Positions 10,191-28,182 of a DNA stretch of 56,265 nucleotides are shown here, piece after piece. The stretch is from Rhizomucor pusillus (Eukaryota > Mucoromycota > Mucoromycetes > Mucorales > Lichtheimiaceae). Every line of letters starts with the position of its first letter. Position 1 is the first letter of the stretch. The notes beneath the pieces are model-generated. The model was not told the origin of the DNA and did not search any database. It worked only from the letters and a program-made list of their open reading frames with translations. The DNA is taken from contig FWWN02000529.1 of NCBI GenBank assembly GCA_900175165.2, forward strand, positions 5,958 to 62,222, in the 5' to 3' direction. The position numbers were made by a program, and so were the translations under genes.

Positions 10191-12283
10191 ATGGAAATCC
10201 TGCAAACTTCCTTGGCAAGGCTTGCTGACAATAAACGTCAAGTTACAACGGTTGCCGCCATTTCCGTGGCCACTTGGGTCGTCTTCTCTGTGAGTACAGA
10301 GCATGTATACAAAGCAGGACGAGTAGCTAACATGGTCCTCCTCCTCCATACAGAAAATATACGATATCTACTTTGGACCGCTGAGCCACATACCGGGTCC
10401 CTTTTGGTTCAAGGTATTCGGCTTAAGAACATGTCTCAAGGACGACCCGCCCGGCACAACGTAAGTATATAACAATTAACAGAGGAAAGATTTTTTTCCT
10501 GACATGTTGCCGCCACCTTTGCTGCTTCTGCTGTGTGGATATATAGATGGAAGGAGTTCTTGAAATGGCAGGATAAATACGGACCGATCGTGCGCCTCGG
10601 ACCGAAATATGTATCGATATCAGACAAGGCATTGATGAGAGAAGTGCTTGTTACTCAGGATCTGCACAAGGGTCCAGCGTACAACCGCCTCCGATGTATG
10701 TATTTGTATTCTTACAGGCACGACGGCCATCTAACCAGTTCTTAGTCATTGAAGGCAATCCGGGATCTCTGGTGAGCGCGGAAGATAAGGCTTTTCACAA
10801 GCAACGGGTTTGTAAAAAATAGGATAATCTATTTATACACTAATGTCTGTTGACCAACCACCCCCACCACCACCACCGCCACGCAGAGACGGATCGTGTC
10901 ACCAGCATTTTCTGTGAAATATATCAACTCTTTGGAGCCGCTGATGGCCAAAGTGATTGAAAATTTCATTGACCGCATTGACCGTGACATTGCTAAAACT
11001 CAAGAGAACAAGGACAAGTTTGGTATCGTGGATCTCTGGCATGTCTTTGTCCTTATGAGCTTGGATGTTATTGGTGAGACTGCGTACGGCCAGACCTTCC
11101 ATGCGCTTGAAGACAGCGACCACTTTGTGCCGCACACTATCCACAAGAACCTGGAAATCATGAACTACGTATGTACAAGCAAAAGCACAGCGGATGATTG
11201 TTTTCGAGTACACATTAAAGCTTGCATTCGCAATAGCTGGTGGCACATCCAGTGAAAGGATTGATCAGTTTCCTGCTGGATTCCGCAAACATCATGCGAG
11301 CTAATAACAAGCTTCAGCAGGTTTGTATATATATATATGCGAAATGAAACATCCAGTGTTTCTTATTTCTAAACAATGAGACGTATGTATAGTTTATGAG
11401 AAAGATTATTTATGATCGATTGAATGGCGGCGAATCAGTGCGACGTCAAGATATCCTACAAATTCTCATTGACTCCCAAAAGTCTGTGCACAAGGAAGAT
11501 CGCCTGACAGTCGATGCTATTGCTCAAGAGACCGTGTTGTTTTTAATCGTCGGCTCTGAAACTACCAGCGCAACGCTCGGATTCATATTAATACAGTTGC
11601 TACGCAATCCAGATAAACTGGCCCTTCTGCGAGAGGAAATTGATGCTTTGCCGTTGCAAGGCAAGACGTTCGCCCACGAGCAGCTCAAGAATCTGCCATA
11701 TTTGAATGGAGTTATCCATGAAGGTCTTCGCATGGATCCCATTGTCGCTGTCGGCGTGGAACGACAAACGTACAAGGACACGACGCTTGGTGGACAGTTA
11801 TTCTTGCCAAAAGGCGTATGTAAACACATATGTTTCCACGTAGCGGTATGTGCCTATTACTTATTATCTTTTTTTTTTTTTCGAACGTTAGACGGCTGTT
11901 CTTTGCAATGTGAATCACGTGCATCACAACCCACAATACTGGCCAGAGCCACACAAATTCAAGCCTGAACGCTGGCTGCCTGATGCAGAGCCCCCAGCGG
12001 ACATGGACGCATTCTTTGGATTCAGCGCTGGGTAAGTTCAATATTTAGACACCATATATAGGAAAAGAAAGCTCAATGGTTGGATGAATTTAGATCGAGA
12101 AACTGTATTGGCAAACTTTACGCCATGGTGGAGATGCGGCTTTGTATCAGCATGCTTGTCAAACTTTACGACCTTGAAGCGATACCCGAAGAATTGGAGC
12201 AGGCAGAGGACAAGCGTGCGTTTATGACGCTCGGTATCAATAGCAACAGCGTCAAAGTACGAGTCAAGAGACGCCAGCTGTAG
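10191..12283 (+). CDS. Cytochrome P450 monooxygenase
   Basis: Membrane-anchored haem monooxygenase of 511 residues. Exons: 10191-10289, 10354-10460, 10547-10695, 10746-10807, 10887-11168, 11237-11320, 11393-11815, 11892-12031, 12094-12283 (1536 nt). A hydrophobic N-terminal anchor (about residues 20-45) leads to the proline hinge GPLSHIPGPFW. The I-helix oxygen motif is VGSETTS, the K-helix ExxR is EGLR, the PERW motif is in KPERWLP, and the haem-binding loop is FSAGSRNCIG with the ligand cysteine at about residue 452. All catalytic signatures are intact. The substrate cannot be inferred, and no neighbouring biosynthetic genes suggest a cluster. A CCACC-rich tract sits in the fourth intron and a poly-T tract in the seventh. 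Confidence 0.93.
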
Positions 12284-12469
12284 CTGTATACTATTCTTTC
12301 TTTCCCCTTATTTATACCTTCATTTGGAGACATTGTTTTTTAGCATAAAGAACCAAGTTATTATTATTAGTTAGCAGAAAAAGGTTTTTGCTGTCGGACC
12401 TGCTGGAGCTTAATGCACATCTTTTCCCCCCCAACTGTTGCTAACCTCCTCCATTTAACCCCTACCCGG

Positions 12470-14677
12470 ATGCCCGACAAGTCATCGCTTCGACGACAAG
12501 GAAGCAGCAGCAGCAGCTCCGGAGTGGCTGGCGAGTTACCACTCCGGGGCATTCACATCAACATTAGCTCGGATCCATTCCAGCATCGGATCCCGCCGTA
12601 CCTGCAGCGAGCCTGGCAGGAGAGTCGACTGCGACGATACTTGTCCACAGCACGTCAGCGTTTGTTAATATACTTTGCAGAGCGGTCCCTGTTTTCTCCG
12701 TCGTCGAAACTCCACATTGTTGCGTTTGCGTTCTTGTTCTGCAGCGCATGTTTCATACTGCTGTTGCACGTTGGCTTCTTTTCGGGCAAGAAATATCAGG
12801 ATTGGCAGTTTGAGCACTATGGATGGTGGCAAGAACTGGAGCAGCAGGAAGTCGATCTCCTCCACAAATTATATCCCGATCAAGGCCGAGGTCAAGTAAC
12901 CGCCGTGCTGCTGTTTGATCCAAAGCAGGAACAGTGGCAGGTCGGTGCCGAGGCTTCCGAATCGCTGGTGCCGTTGATAGAACAGCTGTGTCCCTACGAT
13001 ATGTTTGCTAGCATCTTGGTGTGGAATAATAATCCTAAAATCAATCTGACTGTTCAGGTAAAAGATGTGCAGCAGCTTCTCAACGACGTGGATTCTTGCA
13101 ATACGTAACATTGTCGTTGTCTAGGCGTTGGAACTGAGCACTTGTCCACAAAACAAAATCACCATTTATAATTCACCTAGTCACATGAGTGTCGCCGGTC
13201 GATACTTGGGATGTTCGCTAGCCAACACACCATACTGCTACTTCCAAGACCAGGAAGGAGCAAGGAACTTGCGCGGCTTGTACGCCAACTTTTTGCAGTA
13301 TCCACATCTTGTACACGGAGAGTCTCGCGATCCAATTGCGTATGCACAGGCGCGCTGGCGTTGGTGCTTTTTCAACAATGGTTAGTGTGGATGTGTAGAA
13401 TGATACTGGTTACAAACAAGTATACTCACTTTGATGGCTTCAGATATACATATGCACACATGCCACTCGACGGTCGGCTACGGCACTTTTGTATCAAAGG
13501 AAACTGTATCCAATTTCGTGAACATGGTCGAATTAGACCCCATTGATATACAATACAGCGACCAATACTTTGTGGTGTATACGAATCAAGTGCCATACAT
13601 GATTGAAGGAGCTCAAGGATCATTCCCAGACGAACCAGATCTGTACGACAGAGAAGGTGCTTTTATGGAGAAAAAGTTTTATCCAAACCTGACTGATTTG
13701 GAACGATTCCATGTGGTAAGGAAAACTACATTGCCGCATATTTTTCTTCTTTTTCTGCAAAATCCTCATGTCTCGTTGCAAAAGCACCAAGCTTTGGTAT
13801 CGCTTTACAATCATCTCGATCACAGAACAAATGTGTTTCCAGACCAAGAAGAAATCCCAAGTATGGTTGAACAGTATGCAAAGTATGTCTGGTCATGTTT
13901 TTTTTATCCCCAATTATATCAGGCCATTGATAGACTTGATTTAGAACTTCATGCCGCGATGATCGGTGCTTACTCCTTACAAACGTCGATGGCTTCCCGG
14001 ATGTGCGATTATTCAACTACAACGTGAACGTAGACATGCAAATTTCGGAACGTATCCATGATGGATATTTCAACCTTGAATCGCAATATTACAAGCACCC
14101 GTTTAAATATGCAGTTGATGGAGACGAAAACACCGCTTGGAAATCAGCGCGATGTAAGGAGCGAGAAAAAGAGAGGATTGTTAGTTATTGCCAACTTTGA
14201 CATTTCCGTGGACTTTGTAGCGATTAGAGCTGGAGATTTCATCGGGCTGGACTTGTTAATGCCGATGCGGATACCTCTGAGATTCCGTTTCCTTGCACGC
14301 CACCCGTACTCATACAGACGTCACCTCAGTCTGCAGATCTCGTTTGATGGTCATGTCTGGGTAAGTTTTACAGATATATCAGTACAAAAACAAATTGCAT
14401 CGTCTAACGTTCTATTTTCACATAGATGGAAATCAACCCTGCTCCTACAATGCAATGCGAAGCACTGGATGATGGTACGCGAGAGAACGATGCTCCGCTT
14501 ATGGAATGCCTTTTCACAATGGCAGAGACTGGCTACCGGTTCATTCGGCTACAGAGCATGCGCGATATGGACTTTAAATATCAAGTGCATGACTTCTCCT
14601 TCAATGCTAAACTACGCCGCGATGTCAACGGCAGACTTTTGGATTTTGACCTCGATGACGAGAGCATCCTTGCTTAG
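12470..14677 (+). CDS. Type II membrane protein, glycosyltransferase-like, with a C-terminal jelly-roll-like region
   Basis: 604 residues. Exons: 12470-13057, 13125-13380, 13444-13715, 13785-13882, 13945-14153, 14221-14360, 14426-14677 (1815 nt). A serine-rich basic cytoplasmic tail is followed by one membrane helix at about residues 81-104, the layout of a Golgi enzyme. The lumenal part reads NKITIYNSPSHMS, then GCSLANTPYCYFQDQE, then a tryptophan-rich stretch and DRCLLLTNVDGFPD. From memory, related basidiomycete and mucoromycete proteins carry an acidic DDD where this one has DQE, which suggests a GT-A-like sugar-nucleotide site. The last 170 residues (FKYAVDGDENTAWKSAR, then LQISFDGHVW) look like an F5/8-type carbohydrate-binding jelly roll. 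Function unknown; glycan modification in the Golgi is an inference. An upstream in-frame ATG at 12413 is possible. Confidence 0.8.
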
Positions 14678-14986
14678 ACAAAGAAAAAGTAGTGATACCC
14701 TGCTCTTAAACTCCAAATTCATACACACGTTACGTACACACACATTTCACCAGCACTACCGCCAAACCTTATTACATACATACTCGCACAGACGCCAGCA
14801 CAGTCTCTCAAGCCATCAATTCTGTACTATATATAGTATTTACAGTAAATAGCCAAAGTTTTGCTTCGTTCTTTGTTGATTGTATGTTTGCGAGAAAAGA
14901 AAAGCAAGGATTGATATGGAAAAAAAGGTAACAAGATAACGTAGGGAAACAGATTTTACAGATGTTCGCAAGGGATGTACATTCTT

Positions 14987-16399
14987 TCAATCCTCCTCTT
15001 TGCTGTGCTTCTGGTCAGGCACTCCCAACTTTTCCAAAAGTGTTTTGCCTCGGGGATTGGGGAAAGCACGGTGTTCTTCATACTGGACGTTGTGCTCGAA
15101 CGGGAGAGTGGATGATTCGGATGGAGCTTCTCTTTGAGGTGACTGGTGGATGGATGGTGTCATGGACTGGGAGATTGAAAATTCGGGTGGAGAGAGGGTT
15201 GGAGATGGGGAAGGCACAGCCGAAGGTGAGGGTATATCAAAGAATGGATCAACGTCGTCGTATTCGTCTTCGGTGTTATCAGAAGGCTCCCATTCATCTG
15301 AGGGCGCAAGTGTTTGCTGACGCACAAGTTGGGGCAATTGTTGCTTCCCTCCTCGCGACGTTGCTGCATCCTTCGATGCTGGCGAAGATGAAGACGTCTC
15401 AGCGGATGATGAGCACTTACTCTCAGCGTTCGATGTCTCTGTTGTTGACGATGAAGATGATGGGAGTTTGTAGTTGCATTGAAGTGTCTTGCTTTTGCGT
15501 AGCAGTCTCAAAATACCACCGCGTCGTCGTCGCGCAATCTCAATCTCGTCCTGTTCAAAGTCGCTGTCGTCATCAACAGCTCGCTTTTGTGGAATATCTG
15601 CCCAGATCTTAGCAGTATTCTGTTGATGATATCGTCGCTGTGTCGCACAATTTTCGCCTTTATCACTCGCTTTATCCAGTTTCTCGTGTTCATCCTTCTC
15701 TTCCACCTGCTCATTCTCTTTGTTCGAATACTTTCGGTCCGTAACAACATCTTCATCCTCCTTCTCCTTTATCTCCTGTGAATTCTCGCTATCTCTGAAA
15801 ACCTGGAACGGTCGCTCTGGTCGAATTTCGTGAGATTCAGGCGATCCTTGCGAAGCCTGGTTATTGACAGCTGTGTGCTCGGAGGCGTCATTGCAATAGA
15901 CTGACTTTCGTCCCGTGATAGCATCTTCATCCTCTTTCTCCTCTATCTCCTGTGAATTCTCGCTATCTCTGAACACTTGGAACGGTCGCTCTGGTCGAAT
16001 TTCGTGAGTTTCAGGCGATTCTTGCGAAGCCTGGTCATTGACAGCTGTGTGTTCCGATTCGTCGTCGCAGTAGACTGAAAACTTATGTCGAGAAGGATGT
16101 GCAGTCAATTGTTCTGGAATGGGGGCCACGTCACTGCTGCAGAAGACGCTGGTAATACTTTCAGCAGTTGGTAGTGAATATGAGAGTTCCGCGAGAGGGC
16201 GGCGATGCAGTACAGGTGTGCATTTTGTATTCTTTGGTGCAAGGGGCGTAGGTGTTTTGCTGCTTGTTTCGCGCTGCACTGTGCTGGCATTTTCGTCTGT
16301 CCGTTCTTTTGTGGGTGGGGGCTTCTTGAAAAAGTATTGATCAAGTGTTGCATTGCCTGGTGGAGGCGCCTTCTCCTTCTTCTTCTGGAGACGGGGCAT
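14987..16399 (-). CDS. Disordered protein with PIP-box-like motif, KEN box and an internal tandem repeat
   Basis: Single-exon gene, 470 residues, mostly polar and probably disordered. The N terminus (MPRLQKKKEK) is followed by NATLDQYFFKK, which fits the PCNA-interacting pattern Qxx[ILM]xx[FY][FY] except for Asn in place of Gln. A KEN degron lies in SNKENEQ. Residues about 130-240 hold two near-identical copies of a unit of about 57 residues, each containing SEHTAVN, EIRPERPFQVFRDSENSQEI and an acidic tail. A basic patch (IARRRRGG) and a serine-rich tract follow. PIP box plus KEN box points to a replication or cell-cycle protein destroyed by the APC/C; this is inference and I know no exact orthologue. 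The start is the methionine before the PIP box, because the frame continues upstream only through the neighbour's promoter and first exon. Confidence 0.75.
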   Translation of the reverse strand: MPRLQKKKEKAPPPGNATLDQYFFKKPPPTKERTDENASTVQRETSSKTPTPLAPKNTKCTPVLHRRPLAELSYSLPTAESITSVFCSSDVAPIPEQLTAHPSRHKFSVYCDDESEHTAVNDQASQESPETHEIRPERPFQVFRDSENSQEIEEKEDEDAITGRKSVYCNDASEHTAVNNQASQGSPESHEIRPERPFQVFRDSENSQEIKEKEDEDVVTDRKYSNKENEQVEEKDEHEKLDKASDKGENCATQRRYHQQNTAKIWADIPQKRAVDDDSDFEQDEIEIARRRRGGILRLLRKSKTLQCNYKLPSSSSSTTETSNAESKCSSSAETSSSSPASKDAATSRGGKQQLPQLVRQQTLAPSDEWEPSDNTEDEYDDVDPFFDIPSPSAVPSPSPTLSPPEFSISQSMTPSIHQSPQREAPSESSTLPFEHNVQYEEHRAFPNPRGKTLLEKLGVPDQKHSKEED

Positions 16400-16542
16400 A
16401 GCGTTCTTTTCCGAAAAAGTGAGCGGGGTGAAAGAGATGGACGAAAAGGGAAAGAGAGGGAACTGTAGCAGCTGCGTCCACGCGTCCCTTATTGTGCTGC
16501 CGACGCGTTTTGATTGGTCAGTTTTGTACCTTGTCTTCCCCA
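16400..16542. promoter_or_regulatory. Shared divergent promoter region
   Basis: 143 bases separate the start codons of the PIP-box protein (minus) and the methyltransferase (plus). Both promoters and 5' UTRs must fit here, so co-regulation is plausible. The element ACGCGT occurs twice, at about 16479 (CCACGCGTCC) and about 16502 (CGACGCGTTT). It matches the core of the fungal MluI cell-cycle box bound by MBF (ACGCGT). No TATA box is seen. Confidence 0.5.
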
Positions 16543-17264
16543 ATGTCAAAAGCCGTGCCTTTCCATTCAAAAGAATATTGGGAATCACGTTTCGAAAAGG
16601 AAGAGCATTTCGAATGGCTGTTTGATTGGAACACGCTGGGATCCTTTCTGAAACCATACTTGCAGGAACCCATACTGCATCTAGGTAATTGAGCTGTACA
16701 ATGTCAGAAGAGAAGGCACCGCCGAAATACTGCTAGGCATATAAAGAAGAACTGAAGAAACCGGAAACATACCGATACTACCTTGCAGGTTGCGGAACGT
16801 CTACGCTCGCGCTCGATCTAAAGAAGCATGGATACAGCGATGTTGTCAACGTCGACTACGCATCCAACGTTATCACACGCATGAGAGAAAGATATCCTGA
16901 TCTGACGTGGACTACTGCTGATTGTCTTCACGACAACCTGATGGAAAAGTTTTCAATGCGACAGTTTTCTGTTGTCATTGATAAGAGCCTCTGTGATACC
17001 ATTGCATGCGGTGATGATGACCAAGAGACACAGTTGCGCCTGCTGGCACGTCAAGTGCTGTCTGTCACGCAGCCGAATGGTGTTTGGATATCTGTTTCCT
17101 TTTCTAAAGAGAGGAAACATGTATGGCCAGACAACAATGATGGAGAATGGCAATGGGCTCTGGAACGGACGGAACCTATCAAGGCATGCCAATCCAATGA
17201 TAACAAGAATGCTCCCGAAGTGTACAATTACATCTACGTCATGCGGAAAGTGCGGATACATTGA
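16543..17264 (+). CDS. Class I SAM-dependent methyltransferase, EEF1AKMT4/METTL13-like
   Basis: Small seven-beta-strand methyltransferase of 205 residues. Exons: 16543-16684 and 16789-17264 (618 nt). The lead-in KEYWESRFEKEEHFEWLFDW is typical of the METTL13/EEF1AKMT4 branch. Motif I is LHLGCGTSTL, interrupted by the intron. The acidic residue after beta-2 is in VVNVDYASNVI, and motif IV-like FSVVIDKSLCDTI follows. Family members methylate lysines of translation elongation factor 1A; that substrate is inferred from the family. It ends about 115 bp before the PRP22 stop codon, tail-to-tail. It shares a short promoter region with the PIP-box protein. Confidence 0.85.
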
Positions 17265-17378
17265 GGAAAAAGAGAAAGCAATCATAAATGTCACATTATC
17301 ATTTACTGTTTGGAACAAAGAAAAAAGAGGAAATAAAACAGAGTTGTATATATATGTACAATGTAAATGACATATCGC

Positions 17379-21141
<3,763 letters not shown>

Positions 21142-21352
21142 GAAAGTGGGATCGGTTGAAGGAAGGGACAAACGCTGGGCACTTTGCATTTTTGGAGGTT
21201 CTCGAAACTTCAAAGTCCGAACAGCTGTTGTGACGTGTGACATCCCCGATCGGCTCGACGAGTAAATCTTCATCCGTTTCTCCCAGTTGCCAAACAGCAT
21301 AGCTTCCTCTCTTTTCCAATTGTTTTCCAATCTGTGAAAAAGAATTTAAAGT
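21142..21352. promoter_or_regulatory. Short divergent region between PRP22 and NAB3
   Basis: 211 bases separate the chosen PRP22 start from the NAB3-like start. The minus frame of PRP22 stays open through most of it, so the 5' end of PRP22 could reach further. No TATA box is apparent. The two genes both act in nuclear RNA processing and may share control. Confidence 0.4.
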
Positions 21353-24077
21353 ATGGCACAGGATGACAAGATGAACGAAAAGGGAGATTCTACTTCCCTG
21401 CGCAAGGCACCTTCCAGTGTTGTGGATGACTTTTTGCAAGCATTATTTGCTCGGCATCCACCGCCAGTGTCCGAGGAGGAGATTGGCGAAGCAAAGATAG
21501 CTACTCCTAACCAAGAAGAACAACAACAACAACATTCAACGACAGCCACTGGCGCCGAGCGTGACCGGTCGCCCGATGAATTTGATGAATATGAGATGCT
21601 ATCTAAGCGCAAAGATCAGAATATCTTTGACGGATCTAAACCACCCATGGCAGCAGCGCAGAGACGAGAGCTTAAAGTCGGGAAACCCGAGATCCACATG
21701 GTGGCTCGGCGTTTACCGCCTTCTATAAAGAAGCGAGATCTTTTGGATCACTTTAGCAAATATGGGACAATACTCGATGCTTATGTGTTAAATGCGTCTG
21801 GTCACGTTCAGTTTGACAATGCAGAATCTTGTCAGACTGCAGTGCAAGAAGAAAATGGCAAAATCCTAAAAGGCGCAGTACTTGGTAGGTTCTATTTCTG
21901 GAGGGTTGGGCGTTATAATGATACGTGCGTTGCATGCGCATTACCAAGTGGGATATATCTCTGCAACTTTGTTCTGATTGAGTTTGCGAGCTTGGAACTA
22001 TCTGCTGCAAATGAGCTGCTTTTTTCCTATGGAAAGCCTATAGTTCATTGTTGCTATTTTCACTCTGGTGATGTTCAAAGCGGATATATATTGTGGGGGA
22101 AAGGAGGGGTCTATTGAGAGGAAACGTTTCAACTAACATTCGATATTTCTTTACAGAATTAGAAATTGTCCATCGACCTTCTCACAAGCCATATCGTGAG
22201 AGACCAAGAAACAGGACTTTTGTTGGTAGAGCTCGAGTTGAACCTGCGAACACCGATGCATCTGCATCGCAGCCGCCTACTCACACTGATGGCTATCAAG
22301 GCAACTACAGCGGCAGCTACAGATCTCCCGATGGTTATCTTCAACGTGATGGACAACATGAAATACGGCAGAATGCTGGGCTCACGGCGAGACGTCCTTA
22401 TGCCAGAGGAAGTGTCAGCAGCAGTTTCCCCAGAGCGGGAAGGGGGTCACCGGGAGGAATGAAACCGTATCCACAACGCCAAGATTTGTACTCACGAACG
22501 AATGAGTTTGGAAATCAGAATCGGTCTGATATGCAATCTATGCAGTATAATGGACCATTGGGTACCAATGGTGGGGCTTACACGGATGGCTATACTCAAC
22601 GTCGTGACCAAGATTATCAGTATCAGAATGCAGCGAGAGGTATGGGTCGACCGCCCATGCATGGTCCATTGCGAGGAAGACATTATGTATCTGAGAGCCC
22701 AAAGAACCGTGGGCGAGGTGGAGGGCCTATGCGTAATAACTACACTCCTCAGTATTCTGACCATCGCGCAGAGCGTCAGTTTGAGAATACGGCATCCGCC
22801 ACAGTTCCTTATGTGCAAATGGTTGTACTTGGTAATGTCAACCGTGCATATACAGATGAAATTGAAAGGAGTTTCAGAGCACGCTCGATTAGTATCCGCA
22901 CTCGTCACTTCAAGCCAGAATTGTTTAGTCGCACTCCATTCGTTACAGGTCTTGTAACCGAGGGAGTCAAAGCATTGATTATCATTGATGAACGCAAGCA
23001 TATCCCTGGCAAAGTCTATTTGCAGGTCTTTGCACCAGGTGAAGGCCCAGGCGGAGTAAATTTTCGATATGATGGTAAGTGGGGACAATAATATTATTCA
23101 GAAGACAACCTAGCTAACATCAGGAGCGATTTTCAGAATATGATAGTATAAGTGTCGAGGATGCACTGGCTGTTATTGAAAAGAGTACAGAAGATACAAA
23201 GCTTCGACTGATGCCAGCGACGACCATGCCGACCAATGGTAACACACTGCAACAAATGCAATATCCAAGTCAGGCGCCGTCTCAAGCACCACTTCCTTTA
23301 CAACATCCACCACGTCCACCGGCGCCAGCAGCGTCTACGCCAGGCCCCACGACAACATCAGCTGCTCCTACGAACCTTTTGGATCCCGCTATTTTATCGT
23401 CGCTGATTAATGTGGTTCAAGGCATTACTCAGCCTAATACTTTGGATCCAAATGTTTTGACCAACACAATCAATATGCTCAAAGGTATGGTTCAAGCGCC
23501 ATCACAACCGCAACAGCAGCCGCAACAACCGATCACCGCGCAGTCTCCTCAAGGTATACCTCAATCTACACCTCAGTTCGCAACGCAGCTTGTCCCTGCT
23601 TCTCAGCCAGCTGCACCGTTCCTTCAACAAAGTGCATTCCCTGTGAAATCTGAACCTCCACAGCAAAGTTACAACAGGTATAACAATGCACAGCCATATT
23701 CACCTACACAAGCAACCACAGCCTTGCAAGGATTACCTGTCTCAACAGCAGCGCAGCCGCAACAGCAAGGACAGTTGTCTAATGTTTTGAATAACAACAC
23801 TATCCAGCAATTACTTGCGTCAATAGTCGGCAATCCTCCTGGAGCCTCCTCTGTGCACCAACAGCCGCCGCTATCAATTGGAAATTTCATGCCGAGTCAG
23901 TCAGCTCCTACACAAACCCAACCCTTCCTTCCACAACAGCAGCAATTTACTCAACCAGAAGCTTCACCTGCTCCAGGTGCAAACGGTGCGTTTAGCGCCC
24001 CTCAACTTCGTGATATCATTGGAAAACTGCAATTCCTTACAGGACAACAGAATTCTCCTCTTCCACAACTCCCCTAA
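21353..24077 (+). CDS. NAB3: Nab3-like nuclear RNA-binding protein
   Basis: Probable homologue of Nab3, the RNA-binding partner of Nrd1 in termination of short non-coding RNAs. Exons: 21353-21884, 22157-23074, 23137-24077 (2391 nt, 796 residues). One RRM lies at about residues 110-182 (IHMVARRLPPSIKKRDLLDH, then GHVQFDNAESC) and is split by an unusually long first intron of 272 nt. An Arg/Gly/Tyr-rich linker follows. A second folded region at about 390-510 (YVQMVVLGNVNRAYTDEIER, then VKALIIIDERKHIPGKV and EYDSISVEDALAVIE) resembles the anticodon-binding-like domain behind the RRM in yeast and fission-yeast Nab3. The rest is Pro/Gln-rich and ends in a short helix (LRDIIGKLQFLTG), as in Nab3. 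NCOA5-type proteins share the middle fold and are the main alternative. Confidence 0.75.
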
Positions 24078-24265
24078 ATGCCTGTAAATATATATCTATT
24101 CCCTGTCCTTTATCTCACTGAATTAAAAATAATCTCCCGTTGAGCATGATTTATACAAACTTGATTGGATCAATACGTTGTTATTTGTTTTATTATGCTT
24201 GAAAAGAGAATATTGATGTATGGAAGAAAGCGAGAGAAATGAGATAACAACAGAAAAGAAGACAT

Positions 24266-27711
<3,446 letters not shown>

Positions 27712-28182
27712 TTATCGCAACAATGCCAAGGTAACATCACCGTGGACCCTGGCTTTGAGTTCAATTTCAACATCAAGGTTCAAATCCAGGCGAAGTTTGA
27801 GAGGTTTATCATCGCCACCGCCAGCATTGTTAGCAACGTTTTGAGTAGCGTTGGTAACTTGGTTTGCAGTGTTGCCAACAGCATCTACTGCATTGTTGGC
27901 AGCGTCGCCCACTACAGCAATATCCGCGAGACCGCCTCCTGCTCTGTTACTGCGATTTCTTGTACGCTGCCGATTTCTTCTGCGGCGACCACTGGCTTGG
28001 CTAGGAGTCTCAGAAACTACGGATGCTTCGCCGTCAGAGCCCAATTGTGATTGTTCTTGGTCAGTGTTTGCACCGCTATTGTCATCATCTGTGTAATCCT
28101 GTCGTTGCTGTCCAATTCCCAGGTCTTCAGTCTCCTCTTGATTGCGGTTGCGTCGTCTTTGCTGTTGTTGCTCTGGAGGCAT
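27712..28182 (-). CDS. Small disordered protein with a conserved C-terminal KARVHGDVTLALL motif
   Basis: Single exon, 156 residues. The N-terminal two thirds are polar: a Gln/Arg-rich start, an acidic middle and an Arg-rich patch (GRRRRNRQRTRNRSNR). An Ala/Asn/Val-rich amphipathic stretch (AVDAVGNTANQVTNATQ) follows. The last 30 residues read KLRLDLNLDVEIELK and ARVHGDVTLALL, an alternating pattern that predicts two beta strands. From memory this ending recurs in uncharacterised ascomycete proteins, some near LEA-type genes. The gene at 30443-30688 ends in the same motif. Function unknown. No signal peptide or membrane segment is seen. Confidence 0.7.
   Translation of the reverse strand: MPPEQQQQRRRNRNQEETEDLGIGQQRQDYTDDDNSGANTDQEQSQLGSDGEASVVSETPSQASGRRRRNRQRTRNRSNRAGGGLADIAVVGDAANNAVDAVGNTANQVTNATQNVANNAGGGDDKPLKLRLDLNLDVEIELKARVHGDVTLALLR

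Noticed and set aside
16400..16657. N-terminal extension of the minus-strand PIP-box frame by 86 residues
   Set aside because: The extension runs through the divergent promoter and antisense to the first exon of the methyltransferase. The methionine at 16399 directly precedes the conserved-looking N terminus.
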